Assembly: GCA_046724665.1 (NCBI GenBank)
Contig: JBKOWZ010000007.1
Location: 1-63,762 of the forward strand
Source: Actinocrinis sp046724665
GTDB lineage: Bacteria > Actinomycetota > Actinomycetes > Streptomycetales > Catenulisporaceae
Length of the DNA: 63,762 nucleotides
Direction of reading: 5' to 3'
Shown here: positions 1 to 8,669 of the stretch, piece by piece
How positions within the stretch are numbered: position 1 is the stretch's first letter
How the letters are laid out: each line of letters starts with the position of its first letter
Notes under the pieces: generated by a model
What the model was told of the DNA's origin: nothing
What the model saw: only the letters and a program-made list of their open reading frames with translations
Databases searched by the model: none
Program-made: the position numbers and the translations under genes

Positions 1-2613
1 GCGCAGGTCGCCGCGTCGCCGGCGCGGCCGAGCGCGCTGCCGTCCGAGCTCGCGGCGCTGACCACCGCCACCCTCGTGGTGCCGCTGCCGCGCGACAGCC
101 GCCCGACTCCGGCGCTGCTGACCACCACGCTGCCGCCGGACAAGGCCGCGCAGGCGAACGCGGCCCGGCTGGCAGACGCCTTCCACGACACCCTCGAGCA
201 GGTCTTCGGGCTCGATCTCGACTCCGTCTCCGCTGCCGACGTCGGGCTGGAGTCCGGGGCGGCGCGGCCGACGGCCGAGGACGGCGAACCGGACGCGGAC
301 CTGCCGGGCGACTGGTTCCGGGACGATACGGGAGCCGGCCTGGCGGTCAACCCGGACCGCCTCGCCACGCTCTTCGACGGCACCGGCGTCGGCGCTGCGG
401 ACACCGAGTTCGCGGACGTCGATCAGAGCTCGTACGAATACGTGCCCGGCCTCGTCCCGGCCGCCACCTTCGGCGGCCCCTACGGCGTGCCGACCCAGCC
501 CGCGGCGTTCCCCGGCTTCGGCACCCAGGATCCTTACACGCAGGACCCGGCGCGCCACGCGCTCGCGCTGCGCTATCTCGGCGGCATCTTCCACGACTCC
601 TCCGGAGAGTCCTCGTACCTGGACCCGGACTCGTACGCGGCGCGAGCCCTGCGCGCCTCGGCGTCCGCCGCGCCATCCGTATCGGTGAACGTGCTCACGG
701 CGTCGGCGCCGGTCGCGCCCGACGCGCCGACCGAACAGCTCAGCCGCATCCCCGCACATGCCGCCGCGAGCCGCCGCGGCCGCAGCCGGCTGACGACCGC
801 CATGGTCGTGCTCGTCGCGGGGTTCGCGGTCGTCTACGGTCTCGCGCTGGTCCTGGTCGGCGGGGTGTTCGGCGGCAAGGTGCCGGGTGGCACCGTGGTG
901 GACGGGATCTCGGTCGGCGGTTTGAGCCCCGCGGCCGCCGAGCGTGCCGTCGCCGTCGGACTCGGCGCGCGCTCCCGGCAACCGGTGCCCGTGCTGATCG
1001 GCCAGACCCCGACCACCCTCGACCCGGCCACCGCCGGACTCTCGCTCGACACCGCGGCGACCGTGCGCGCCGCGCAGCGCAACCGCACCAATCCGCTGGT
1101 CATCATCCCCGCGCTGTTCGGCGCGAAGCACAATGCGGACCCGGTGTCCGTGGTGAATACCGCGACCCTCACCCGCACGCTCACCGGCATCGCAACGTCC
1201 TACAACAGCCCGATAGTCGAAGGCGGCATCACCTTCGACGCGGGCGTCCCCGTCGTCACCGCCCCGAGGGAAGGCCGCGGATTCAGCGTCGATGGCGCCG
1301 TCGAGGCGGTGCGCAGCGGCTATCTGCGGGTGACCGGCCCGATCCGGATCCCGATGCAGACCCTGCACCCGAAAGCCACCCCGGCCGCGCTCCAGGCCGC
1401 GCTCGAGCAACTCGCCCGACCGGCCGTCGCCGGGCCCATCACGCTGGTCACCGGTAACGTCACGACCGAGCTGACGCCGACTCAGATCGGCGACGCGCTG
1501 ACCATCACCCCGGCTACCGACGGCCACATGGCCGCGCACGTGGACGGCACGCGCCTGCGCGGGTACCTCGGCGTTGACGCGCTGGCGCAGGAGCAACCGG
1601 CCGTCAACGCGTCGTTCACCATCACCAACGGCCAGCCGACGCTGGTCCCCGCGCGCGACGGCCGGGGCTTCGCGCCCGACGTGCTCGCCGCGGCGGTGCT
1701 GCCCGCACTGACTCAGACCGCGCCGCGCACCGCGACGGTGTCGGTCGGGGACCTGACGGCCGCGTTCAGCACGGCCGACGCGCAAGCCCTCGGCGTAACC
1801 GACGTGCTCGGCAGCAGCAGCGTGCCGGTGCCCGCGGCGCCGAACCGGTTCACCAACGTGCGGCGGGCCACCGGCCTGATCGCCGGGAACATCGTCCAGC
1901 CCGGAGACACCTGGTCGTTCCTCAAGACGGTGGGAGCGCCGACCACCGCCAACGGTTTCGCGCTCTCCGCCGCGGCGCAGCGCGCCGGAGTCGATCCGTC
2001 GGGCGGCGTGGACACGGTCGCGACCGCGGTCTTCGGCGCGGCCTTCGCCTCCGGCATGGCCGACACCATGCACCATCCGCACGCCTCGTACATCGACCGC
2101 TATCCGGTCGGCCTCGACGCGGCCGTGGTCGCGCCCGGCACCGACCTCCAGTGGATGAACACCGGCGACCACCCGGTCTACCTCTATGCCTCCTACGCGA
2201 ACGGCACGCTCACCGTCGCGCTCCTCGGCGAGAAGCAGTATGACGAGGTCAAGGTGGCGGTCTCGCCGCCTACCGCGCCCGGGGCCCACGCCGCGCCGAG
2301 CGGCTCCGGCTGCGTTCAGGGCACGACGTCCGGCTTCCAGGTGGACGTCACCCGGACGCTGCTGCGCGGCGGCAGCCAGGTCGGCACCGAGCATTACCAC
2401 GTCACCTACGTGCCGCAGAGCGCTGCGGAGGGCTGCGCCGACGACTCGCCGAGTTCCGGCACGTCGCAGAGTGCCGACCCGACGAAGAGCTCCGGCGGCG
2501 GCTCCGGCTCGGGCAGCGCCGGAGGCTCCGCACAGGGCGGCGGCGATCCGGTGTCGTCATCCCCGGCGCCGAGCCCGTCGCCCTCCGGAATCCTGGGTGG
2601 TCTGCTGCACTGA
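1..2613 (+). CDS. VanW-domain membrane-anchored protein (5' end outside window)
   Basis: The reading frame is open from base 1, so the true start may lie upstream; the first in-window candidate is the GTG at 76 (845 aa). About 240 residues of acidic, low-complexity, probably cytoplasmic sequence precede a single membrane segment (about residues 239-262 counted from 76). The outer part has repeated peptidoglycan-binding-like (YoaR/PG_binding_4 type) segments and then a VanW domain around NRFTNVRRATGLIAGNIV and PGDTWSFLKTVG. The tail is rich in Ser, Gly and Pro. VanW proteins are common envelope proteins of Gram-positives with no settled reaction, so a cell-wall role is inferred from the family. 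The gene stands alone before a divergently composed exporter operon on the same strand. Confidence 0.85.
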   Translation, partial: AQVAASPARPSALPSELAALTTATLVVPLPRDSRPTPALLTTTLPPDKAAQANAARLADAFHDTLEQVFGLDLDSVSAADVGLESGAARPTAEDGEPDADLPGDWFRDDTGAGLAVNPDRLATLFDGTGVGAADTEFADVDQSSYEYVPGLVPAATFGGPYGVPTQPAAFPGFGTQDPYTQDPARHALALRYLGGIFHDSSGESSYLDPDSYAARALRASASAAPSVSVNVLTASAPVAPDAPTEQLSRIPAHAAASRRGRSRLTTAMVVLVAGFAVVYGLALVLVGGVFGGKVPGGTVVDGISVGGLSPAAAERAVAVGLGARSRQPVPVLIGQTPTTLDPATAGLSLDTAATVRAAQRNRTNPLVIIPALFGAKHNADPVSVVNTATLTRTLTGIATSYNSPIVEGGITFDAGVPVVTAPREGRGFSVDGAVEAVRSGYLRVTGPIRIPMQTLHPKATPAALQAALEQLARPAVAGPITLVTGNVTTELTPTQIGDALTITPATDGHMAAHVDGTRLRGYLGVDALAQEQPAVNASFTITNGQPTLVPARDGRGFAPDVLAAAVLPALTQTAPRTATVSVGDLTAAFSTADAQALGVTDVLGSSSVPVPAAPNRFTNVRRATGLIAGNIVQPGDTWSFLKTVGAPTTANGFALSAAAQRAGVDPSGGVDTVATAVFGAAFASGMADTMHHPHASYIDRYPVGLDAAVVAPGTDLQWMNTGDHPVYLYASYANGTLTVALLGEKQYDEVKVAVSPPTAPGAHAAPSGSGCVQGTTSGFQVDVTRTLLRGGSQVGTEHYHVTYVPQSAAEGCADDSPSSGTSQSADPTKSSGGGSGSGSAGGSAQGGGDPVSSSPAPSPSPSGILGGLLH

Positions 2614-2635
2614 CCGGCCCGACAGCCGTTAAGGC

Positions 2636-2649
2636 ATGACGATTGTCAT
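2636..2649. promoter_or_regulatory. Perfect dyad ATGAC-N4-GTCAT upstream of the exporter/two-component operon
   Basis: ATGAC (2636-2640) and GTCAT (2645-2649) are exact inverted repeats around GATT, in the 153-base gap before the ABC operon. The shape suits a dimeric regulator such as the NarL/DesR-type response regulator encoded at the end of the same operon, which would make the system autoregulated. That link is inference; a short RNA hairpin downstream of the VanW gene is the alternative. Confidence 0.4.
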
Positions 2650-2766
2650 AGGAGGTTCACGACGCCGCACACTGACGCCGGGTAACCGGATCCGCTTCGA
2701 TAGTCCCAGTTGCCGGGGCGGCGGGTAGCGGCGCCCCGGGGGAAATTGACGACGGGACTTCAGCAG

Positions 2767-3720
2767 ATGACTACGGGAGCACGCGGCGGGCCGGAACAGG
2801 CCGCGGTGGCGTTCGAGAACGTCTCAAAGCACTACGGGCCGGTCAAGGCGGTCAACGAGCTCAGCCTGGAAATTCCGCAGGGCCGCACCGTCGCGTTCCT
2901 CGGCCCGAACGGGGCGGGCAAGTCCACCTCCATCGACCTGCTGCTCGGCCTGAAGCGGCCGACCTCCGGCACGGTGCGGGTGTTCGGCAAGACGCCGCGC
3001 GACGCGATCACCTCAGGGCAGGTCGGCGCCATGCTCCAGTCCGGCGGCCTGCTCAGCGACGTGACGGTGGGCGAACTGGTCGCCCTGATGACCAAGCTGC
3101 ACCCGAGGCCGCTTCCGGTGGCCGAGGTGCTCGCGCGCGCCAACATCGCCGAGATAGCGGACCGCAAGGCGGACAAGCTCTCCGGCGGCCAGACCCAGCG
3201 GGTGCGCTTCGCCTTCGCGATCGCCGGCGACAGCGACCTGATCGTGCTCGACGAGCCGACCACCGGCATGGACGTGGAGAACCGGCAGCTGTTCTGGCAG
3301 GCGATGAAGGCCGAGGCGGGGCGGGGCAAGACGATCCTGTTCGCCACGCACTACCTGGAGGAGGCCGACCAGATCGCCGACCGGGTGATCGTGATCAACA
3401 AGGGAAGGCTGCTGGCCGGCGGCACCGCCGCCGAGATCAAGGCGCGGGCCGGCTTCCAGCGCATCTCGTTCCGGCTGCCCGGGATCACCCGCGACCAGCT
3501 GCTCACGCTGCCCAACGTGGTCTCGCTCGAGGTGATCAACGACCGGGTGCTGATCCAGAGCTCGGACTCGGACAAGACCTTCTACTCGATCCTGGACGCC
3601 GGCCACCGGCCCGAGGACATCGAGATCAGCGCGCTCGGCCTCGAGCAGGCCTTCGTCGCGATCACGAAGCAGGACGACGACGGCGCGTACGCGCCGACGG
3701 ACCTGGAGGAGGCCCGATGA
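2767..3720 (+). CDS. ABC-2 type exporter, ATP-binding subunit
   Basis: This 317-residue protein is the ATPase of an ABC-2 exporter. It has a Walker A motif GPNGAGKST, a signature LSGGQTQR, Walker B IVLDEPTTGMD and an H-loop FATHYLEEAD. ATG 2767 is preferred over the TTG at 2710 because homology to ABC domains begins just after it (VAFENVSKHYG). Its stop overlaps the permease start in an ATGA, so the two are translationally coupled, and a kinase/regulator pair follows. Such ABC-plus-TCS operons usually export or sense lipids, peptides or drugs; the substrate cannot be read from sequence. Confidence 0.92.
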   Translation: MTTGARGGPEQAAVAFENVSKHYGPVKAVNELSLEIPQGRTVAFLGPNGAGKSTSIDLLLGLKRPTSGTVRVFGKTPRDAITSGQVGAMLQSGGLLSDVTVGELVALMTKLHPRPLPVAEVLARANIAEIADRKADKLSGGQTQRVRFAFAIAGDSDLIVLDEPTTGMDVENRQLFWQAMKAEAGRGKTILFATHYLEEADQIADRVIVINKGRLLAGGTAAEIKARAGFQRISFRLPGITRDQLLTLPNVVSLEVINDRVLIQSSDSDKTFYSILDAGHRPEDIEISALGLEQAFVAITKQDDDGAYAPTDLEEAR

Positions 3721-4454
3721 CCGGCGTGCTCGCGCTGACCCGGCTGGAGATCCTGCGCGCGCTGCGCAACCGCCGCGTCATGTTCTTCACCATCCTCTAT
3801 CCGACCGTGCTGTTCCTACTCAGCTACAGCGCCACCAAGTCCACCCAGCAGGTGGACGGCCAGGGCATCAGCTACCGGGCCTACTACCTGATCGCGTACG
3901 CGTCGTTCGGGGCGCTCGGCGCGGCACTGACCACGAACGCGCAGAAGATCTCGATGGAGCGCAAGGAGGGCTGGATCCGGCAGCTGCGGCTGACCGCGCT
4001 GCCCGGCAACGGCTATGTGATCAGCAAGATCGCCTCGGCCACCCTGGTCACCGTCCCGGCGATCGCGGTCGTGTTCGCGGTCGGCGGCGCGCTCGGCGTG
4101 CACCTGAGCGCGGCCAAGTGGCTCGGCGCCTTCCTGGTGCTGTGGATCGGCTCGCTGGCCTTCACCGCGCTCGGCATCGCGGTCGGCTACGGCGTGCCGC
4201 AGGACTCGGTGCAGATGGTCAACATCCTCATCTACGTCGGCGGCTCGTTCCTCGGCGGGCAGTTCTTCCCGCTCAGCGGGGCGCTGGAGAACGTCGGCAA
4301 GGCGCTGCCGACCTACTGGGTGCGCCAGCTGTCCACCGACATCGTCAGCGGCGCGCACCTGCCAGGCAACGGAGTGCTCATCCTGTTCGCCTGGATCGTC
4401 GGCGCGGGCGCGCTGGCCGCGCGCATGTACCAGCGCGGCGTGGACGCCGGCTGA
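3717..4454 (+). CDS. ABC-2 type exporter, permease subunit
   Basis: This 245-residue integral membrane protein has six hydrophobic segments in the ABC-2 pattern. The first follows a short cytoplasmic N-terminus (RVMFFTILYPTVLFLL) and there is a cytoplasmic amphipathic segment near KISMERKEGWIRQLRLT. It overlaps the ATPase gene by 4 bases (ATGA) and must form the membrane half of the same exporter. The histidine kinase starts 22 bases downstream, so all four genes 2767-6316 probably share one transcript. Confidence 0.9.
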   Translation: MTGVLALTRLEILRALRNRRVMFFTILYPTVLFLLSYSATKSTQQVDGQGISYRAYYLIAYASFGALGAALTTNAQKISMERKEGWIRQLRLTALPGNGYVISKIASATLVTVPAIAVVFAVGGALGVHLSAAKWLGAFLVLWIGSLAFTALGIAVGYGVPQDSVQMVNILIYVGGSFLGGQFFPLSGALENVGKALPTYWVRQLSTDIVSGAHLPGNGVLILFAWIVGAGALAARMYQRGVDAG

Positions 4455-4476
4455 GGTCGCGGGCATCATCCGGCAG

Positions 4477-5670
4477 ATGAGCGACGAGATGACCGACCTG
4501 CGGCCGGGGACGCGGCCCCTGGCCGTCTGGTTGTGGTCCGGGATCTGGCTGGTCTACCTGACCATCCCGCTGGTGAACACGTTCCAGCGGCAGTACCGGC
4601 CGTGGCAGCAGGCCGCCGGCATGATCGGGTTCTGGCTGTTCTGCTACGCCTACACCCGGCTGGTCATCGAGAGCCGGATCGACTGGCAAGTCGTCCGCCC
4701 CGGCCGACGGGACCGCCGCATCATGCTGTTCCTGCTGGCGATGGTCGCGCTGGCCGCCGTGCTGCCACTCGTGTCCACCCCGACCTGGATCTCGCTGTGG
4801 ATCTACGTGGCCTCGGCCTGTGGCGCCGCGCTCCCGTTCGAGCCGCGGCGCTGGGCGGTGGCCGGCGGCGTGCTGGCCACCGTCGCGCTGGTGCTCGAGG
4901 CGGTGCTGCGCGGCGTGGACGCCGAGACCTGGGGCTGGATGGTGCTGCCGACCGTCTTCTCCTGCCTCGCGGTGATCGGCGTGCGGCGGATGCGCAGCCT
5001 GATCGCCGAGCTGCACCGGGCCCGCGAGGAGGTCAAGCACCTGGCCGCCAACGAGGAGCGGCTGCGGCTGGCCCGCGACCTGCACGACCTGGCCGGGCAC
5101 TCGATGGCCACGATCACGCTCAAGGCGCAGGTGGCCCGCCGGCTGCTGCCGACGGACACCGCCGCGGCCGAGACGCAGATCGCCGACATCGAGCAGGTCT
5201 CCCGGCAGGCCCTGGCCGACATCCGCGAGGCGGTCTCCGGCTACCGGCGCGCCACGCTGGCCGTCGAGACGGCCTCCGCGCGCACCGCGCTGGAGGCCGC
5301 CTCGATCACGTTCGAGCACGATCCGGCGCTGGTGCGCCGGCCGAGCGGGCTCGACCCGGAGCCGGAGGCGGCGCTGGCCTGGTGCCTGCGCGAGGCGGTG
5401 ACCAACGTCGTGCGGCACTCCGGGGCCACCTGGTGCCGGGCGCGGCTGATCGAGGCGCGGGTGAACGGTGAACGCACCGTCACGCTCGAGGTCACCGACA
5501 ACGGCAAGGCCGCGGACGGCTCGACCGGCTTCGAGGAGCGGCACTGGGGCAACGGGCTGACCGGGCTGCGCGAACGGCTCGCCCCCTTCTCCGCCTCGCT
5601 GGCCGCGGCCCCGGTCGCGCCGCACGGATTCCGCCTGGCCGCGACGCTCCCGCTGGCCGGGAACCGCTAG
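4477..5670 (+). CDS. NarL/DesK-type sensor histidine kinase
   Basis: This 397-residue kinase has a membrane N-terminal half with about six short transmembrane helices (residues 10-170) and almost no extracellular loop. A HisKA_3 dimerisation segment follows, with phospho-acceptor H203 in the motif RDLHDLAGH, then a HATPase_c domain with EAVTNVVRHS and VTDNGK. The DesK-like layout suggests sensing within or at the membrane. It lies between its exporter and the cognate response regulator, 10 bases upstream of the latter. The signal is not evident from sequence. Confidence 0.92.
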   Translation: MSDEMTDLRPGTRPLAVWLWSGIWLVYLTIPLVNTFQRQYRPWQQAAGMIGFWLFCYAYTRLVIESRIDWQVVRPGRRDRRIMLFLLAMVALAAVLPLVSTPTWISLWIYVASACGAALPFEPRRWAVAGGVLATVALVLEAVLRGVDAETWGWMVLPTVFSCLAVIGVRRMRSLIAELHRAREEVKHLAANEERLRLARDLHDLAGHSMATITLKAQVARRLLPTDTAAAETQIADIEQVSRQALADIREAVSGYRRATLAVETASARTALEAASITFEHDPALVRRPSGLDPEPEAALAWCLREAVTNVVRHSGATWCRARLIEARVNGERTVTLEVTDNGKAADGSTGFEERHWGNGLTGLRERLAPFSASLAAAPVAPHGFRLAATLPLAGNR

Positions 5671-5680
5671 TGTTGCGCGC

Positions 5681-6316
5681 GTGACGGCGGGGAACGACCA
5701 GCGGCAGACCATCAGGATCTTGCTGGCGGAGGACCAGGCCATGATCCGCGAGGCGCTGGCGACCCTGCTGGGTCTCGAACCGGACATGAGCGTGGTCGGG
5801 CAGGTCGGCCGCGGCGACGAGGTGGCCGACGCGGTCGGCGCGCTCGGCGGGGTGGACGTGGCGCTGCTGGACATCGAGATGCCGGGGCTGGACGGCCTGG
5901 CCGCCGCCGCGCAGCTACGGGAGCGGCACCCGGAGACGAAGATCGTCATCCTGACCACCTTCGGCCGCCCCGGCTTCCTGCGCCGGGCGATGGAGGCGGG
6001 CGCCTCGGCCTTCATGGTCAAGGACGCGCCCGCGGCGCGGCTGGCCGAGACGGTGCGCCGGGTGCTGGCGGGGGAGCGGGTGATCGACCCGGACCTGGCC
6101 GCGGCCGCGCTCGCCGACGGGGTCAACCCGCTGACCGGCCGGGAGCGGGACGTGCTCGCCGCCTCGGCCGACGGCTCGGTCAACGCCGAGATCGCCGAGA
6201 AGCTGCGGCTGTCCGAGGGCACGGTGCGCAACTACCTGTCCTCGTGCATTCAGAAGACGGGGGCGCGCAACCGCGCCGAAGCGGTCCGCATCGCGCAGGA
6301 GAAGGGCTGGCTGTGA
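5681..6316 (+). CDS. NarL/LuxR-type response regulator
   Basis: This 211-residue regulator has an N-terminal receiver domain with phospho-acceptor D64 (ALLDIEMPG) and conserved T and K positions (ILTTFG, VKDAP). The C-terminal LuxR helix-turn-helix is LTGRERDVLAAS ... EIAEKLRLSEGTVRNYLS. It starts with GTG 10 bases after the kinase stop and is its obvious partner. A perfect 16-bp hairpin terminator follows immediately. Likely targets include its own operon (dyad at 2636-2649) and membrane-lipid or stress genes; both are inference. Confidence 0.93.
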   Translation: MTAGNDQRQTIRILLAEDQAMIREALATLLGLEPDMSVVGQVGRGDEVADAVGALGGVDVALLDIEMPGLDGLAAAAQLRERHPETKIVILTTFGRPGFLRRAMEAGASAFMVKDAPAARLAETVRRVLAGERVIDPDLAAAALADGVNPLTGRERDVLAASADGSVNAEIAEKLRLSEGTVRNYLSSCIQKTGARNRAEAVRIAQEKGWL

Positions 6317-6318
6317 CG

Positions 6319-6359
6319 CGGCCCCGCCCCGCATCTCGCGCGAATGCGGGGCGGGGCCG
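6319..6359. terminator. Bidirectional terminator between the response regulator and greA
   Basis: A perfect 16-bp stem (6319-6334 with 6344-6359) encloses a 9-base loop, sitting between two convergent stop codons (6316 and 6367). There is no long T tract, as usual in high-GC actinobacteria. Confidence 0.85.
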
Positions 6360-6366
6360 TCGTCCG

Positions 6367-6864
6367 TCACGCCGCGTAGGGCTCCGCAGACAGCAGCTTG
6401 ACCGCCAGCGTTTTCCCGTTCGGCAGCTCGTACTGCGCCGTCTCGCCGATCCGGCGGCCGTTGATCGCGGACCCGAGCGGCGACTGCGGCGAGTAGACCT
6501 CGATGGCGGCGCCGGCGTCCTCCCGTGACCCGAGCAGGAACTCGAGGGTGTCCTCGTCGTCCCCGTCGAAGGCCACCTTGACGACCATGCCGGGCGCCGC
6601 CACTCCGGATACCGTCGGCGACGTGCCGACCTGCGCGTTCTCCAGGAGGTGGCGCAGTTGCAGGATGCGGGCCTCCTGCTTGCCCTGCTCCTCCTTGGCG
6701 GCGTGGTAGCCGCCGTTCTCGCGCAGGTCGCCCTCCTCGCGGGCGGCCTCGATCTTCTTGGCGATGTCGGTACGGCCCGGACCCTGGAGGTACTCCAGCT
6801 CGGCCTTCAGCCGGTCGTACGCCTCCTGCGTGAGCCAGGTGACGTTGTCGCTGGTCTGGGTCAC
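6367..6864 (-). CDS. greA: Transcription elongation factor GreA
   Basis: This 165-residue GreA rescues backtracked RNA polymerase by stimulating transcript cleavage. The N-terminal coiled coil (WLTQEAYDRLKAELEYL through REEGDLRENGGYHAAKEEQG) carries the acidic tip residues (D and E of EEGDLREN). The C-terminal FKBP-like domain ends with the GETAQYELPNGK segment. The GTG start at 6864 is chosen because an AGGAG lies 7 bases upstream and homology starts there. It is on the minus strand, downstream of the DUF4307 gene and divergent from mca, the same order as in mycobacteria. Confidence 0.97.
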   Translation of the reverse strand: MTQTSDNVTWLTQEAYDRLKAELEYLQGPGRTDIAKKIEAAREEGDLRENGGYHAAKEEQGKQEARILQLRHLLENAQVGTSPTVSGVAAPGMVVKVAFDGDDEDTLEFLLGSREDAGAAIEVYSPQSPLGSAINGRRIGETAQYELPNGKTLAVKLLSAEPYAA

Positions 6865-6979
6865 GGATGCTCCTCGTAACGTCAAACGGATAGGCCGGGT
6901 AACCCTCATTTGGATACCCGCGAAACTACGAGGTTACCAAGGGCGACCGACAATCGGCAGCGAGCCGTGGGACAGGGGT

Positions 6980-7585
6980 TCAGGAGGTCAGCGAGCAGTT
7001 GCGCACGACCACGGTGTTCGCGGTGGCCGTGGTCTGCAACGTGTAGCTCTGCACGTTCTTCTCCCGGCCGGCCATGACCGGCACCGACGCGGTGCCGACC
7101 ACGGTGCCCTTCTTGTCCTCGGCGACCAGTTCGCAGGTCGCCGACCGGGCCTGGGGCTTGTCCACCTCGAAGGTCACCACCACCGAGGTGTTCGAGGCGG
7201 CGAAGCTGGTGACCGTGCCCTGGATCGTCGGGGTGGCCCGCTGCCAGCCGATGTAGCCGACGACGCCGCCCAGGATGAGCAGGCCGATCACGGCCAGGCC
7301 CGCCTTCTTCGGCATCGACATCCCACCGGGTTGCTTGCCGTAGCGGTCTTCCGGCGGCGCCGTGGGCGTCCTCAGCGTGCTGCTGGCCTCCGCGGCGGCT
7401 GCGGCTCCCCGTGCGGTGGCGGTGGATATCCGCGGTACGGGCCTCGGTGACCGTACTGACTGCGACGCCGCGCTGTCCGCCGACTCCGGCGCCGGTTCGG
7501 GCAGCCGGAAGCGCTGCGGGCGCATCGGCCCCGAGCCCGGTTCGGGCTGGGACGGCTGGGGCGTCGAACTAATCGTGTCCGTCAT
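6980..7585 (-). CDS. DUF4307 family membrane protein
   Basis: This 201-residue protein has a Pro/Ala-rich cytoplasmic N-terminus of about 95 residues, one transmembrane segment (AGLAVIGLLILGGVVGYIGW) and a small extracytoplasmic beta-rich domain typical of DUF4307. That domain includes a Cys pair (ATCELVAEDK and VRNCSLTS) that could form a disulphide. Its function is unknown. The gene lies between greA and mca, divergent from mca with a 172-base gap that must carry both promoters, as in other actinobacteria. The N-terminal extension is longer than usual for the family. Confidence 0.85.
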   Translation of the reverse strand: MTDTISSTPQPSQPEPGSGPMRPQRFRLPEPAPESADSAASQSVRSPRPVPRISTATARGAAAAAEASSTLRTPTAPPEDRYGKQPGGMSMPKKAGLAVIGLLILGGVVGYIGWQRATPTIQGTVTSFAASNTSVVVTFEVDKPQARSATCELVAEDKKGTVVGTASVPVMAGREKNVQSYTLQTTATANTVVVRNCSLTS

Positions 7586-7757
7586 GGATCCCTCAGTTGT
7601 GCCGGGAATGGTGGGCGACTCGACGTCGCTTGTGTTACCGACGTTAGTCGAGCATCACAGGGTTCGGCGTGGTACACGGCCGTCCGTCACTATAGAGGCT
7701 GCCGTGACAATGGCCACGGTGGATGACTCGAATCGCCCATACGAGGGAGTACGTCTC

Positions 7758-8642
7758 GTGGACAAGCCGCTGCGATTGATGGCAGTGCACGCACATCCCG
7801 ACGATGAGTCGTCGAAGGGCGCGGCGGCGATGGCCCGCTACGTCGCGCAGGGCGTAAGCGTGCTCGTCGTCACCTGTACCGGCGGCGAGCGCGGTGACGT
7901 GCTCAATCCGCGGCTGAAGGGCGATCCCGAACTCGCGGCGAACATCCACGCGGTGCGGCGGGCTGAGATGGACGCGGCGCGCGAGATCCTCGGGGTCGAT
8001 CAGGCCTGGCTCGGCTTCGTGGACTCGGGGCTGCCCGAGGGCGACCCGCTGCCGCCGCTGCCCGAGGGCTGCTTCGCGGTGCAAGACGTGAAAGCGGCGG
8101 CGGCGCCGCTGGTCAAGCTGATGCGCGAGTTCCGCCCGCACGTGGTGACCACGTACGACGAGGACGGCGGCTACCCGCACCCCGACCACATCCAGTGCCA
8201 CAAGATCAGCGTCGAGGCCTTCGACGCGGCCGGCGACGCCGACCGGTATCCGGAGGCCGGCGAGCCGTGGCAGCCGCTCAAGCTCTACTACAACCAGACC
8301 TTCTCCAAGGCGCGGGTGCGCGCCCTGCACGACGCGATGATCGAGCGCGGACTCAAGTCGCCGTACGCGGAGTGGATCGAGCGCTGGGGCGACGAACTGC
8401 CCGAGCGGCAGATCACCACGCGGGTGCCGTGCGCGGACTACTTCGAGATCCGCGACCGCGCGCTGCTCGCGCACGCCACCCAGATCGACCCGGACCCGCA
8501 GGGCCCGTGGTTCGGCGTGCCGATGGACGTGCAGCGCGCCGTGTGGCCCACCGAGGACTTCGAGCTGGCCCGCTCCCTGGTGGACACCAAGCTGCCCGAG
8601 GACGACCTGTTCGCCGGCGTGCACGAGACCGTCGGCGTCTGA
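7758..8642 (+). CDS. mca: Mycothiol S-conjugate amidase Mca
   Basis: This 294-residue zinc amidase cleaves mycothiol-toxin conjugates to a mercapturic acid and GlcN-Ins, the actinobacterial detoxification step. The N-terminal AHPDDE (H13, D16) and the later HPDH (H141-H144) supply the metal ligands of the LmbE/PIG-L fold. A GGERGDVLNP segment follows the first motif as in Mca/MshB. I chose GTG 7758 because a GAGGGAG ribosome-binding site lies 8 bases upstream and homology starts here. The frame is open upstream, with an in-frame ATG at 7711 as alternative. The length and the C-terminal region fit Mca better than MshB. Confidence 0.93.
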   Translation: MDKPLRLMAVHAHPDDESSKGAAAMARYVAQGVSVLVVTCTGGERGDVLNPRLKGDPELAANIHAVRRAEMDAAREILGVDQAWLGFVDSGLPEGDPLPPLPEGCFAVQDVKAAAAPLVKLMREFRPHVVTTYDEDGGYPHPDHIQCHKISVEAFDAAGDADRYPEAGEPWQPLKLYYNQTFSKARVRALHDAMIERGLKSPYAEWIERWGDELPERQITTRVPCADYFEIRDRALLAHATQIDPDPQGPWFGVPMDVQRAVWPTEDFELARSLVDTKLPEDDLFAGVHETVGV

Positions 8643-8669
8643 CGGAACAGCGCAGCTGACGGGAGTCTG

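Noticed and set aside
6870..6960. Imperfect GGGTATCC/GGTTACCC dyad upstream of greA
   Set aside because: One arm is mismatched and the position relative to the greA start is not fixed, so it could be chance in GC-rich DNA.
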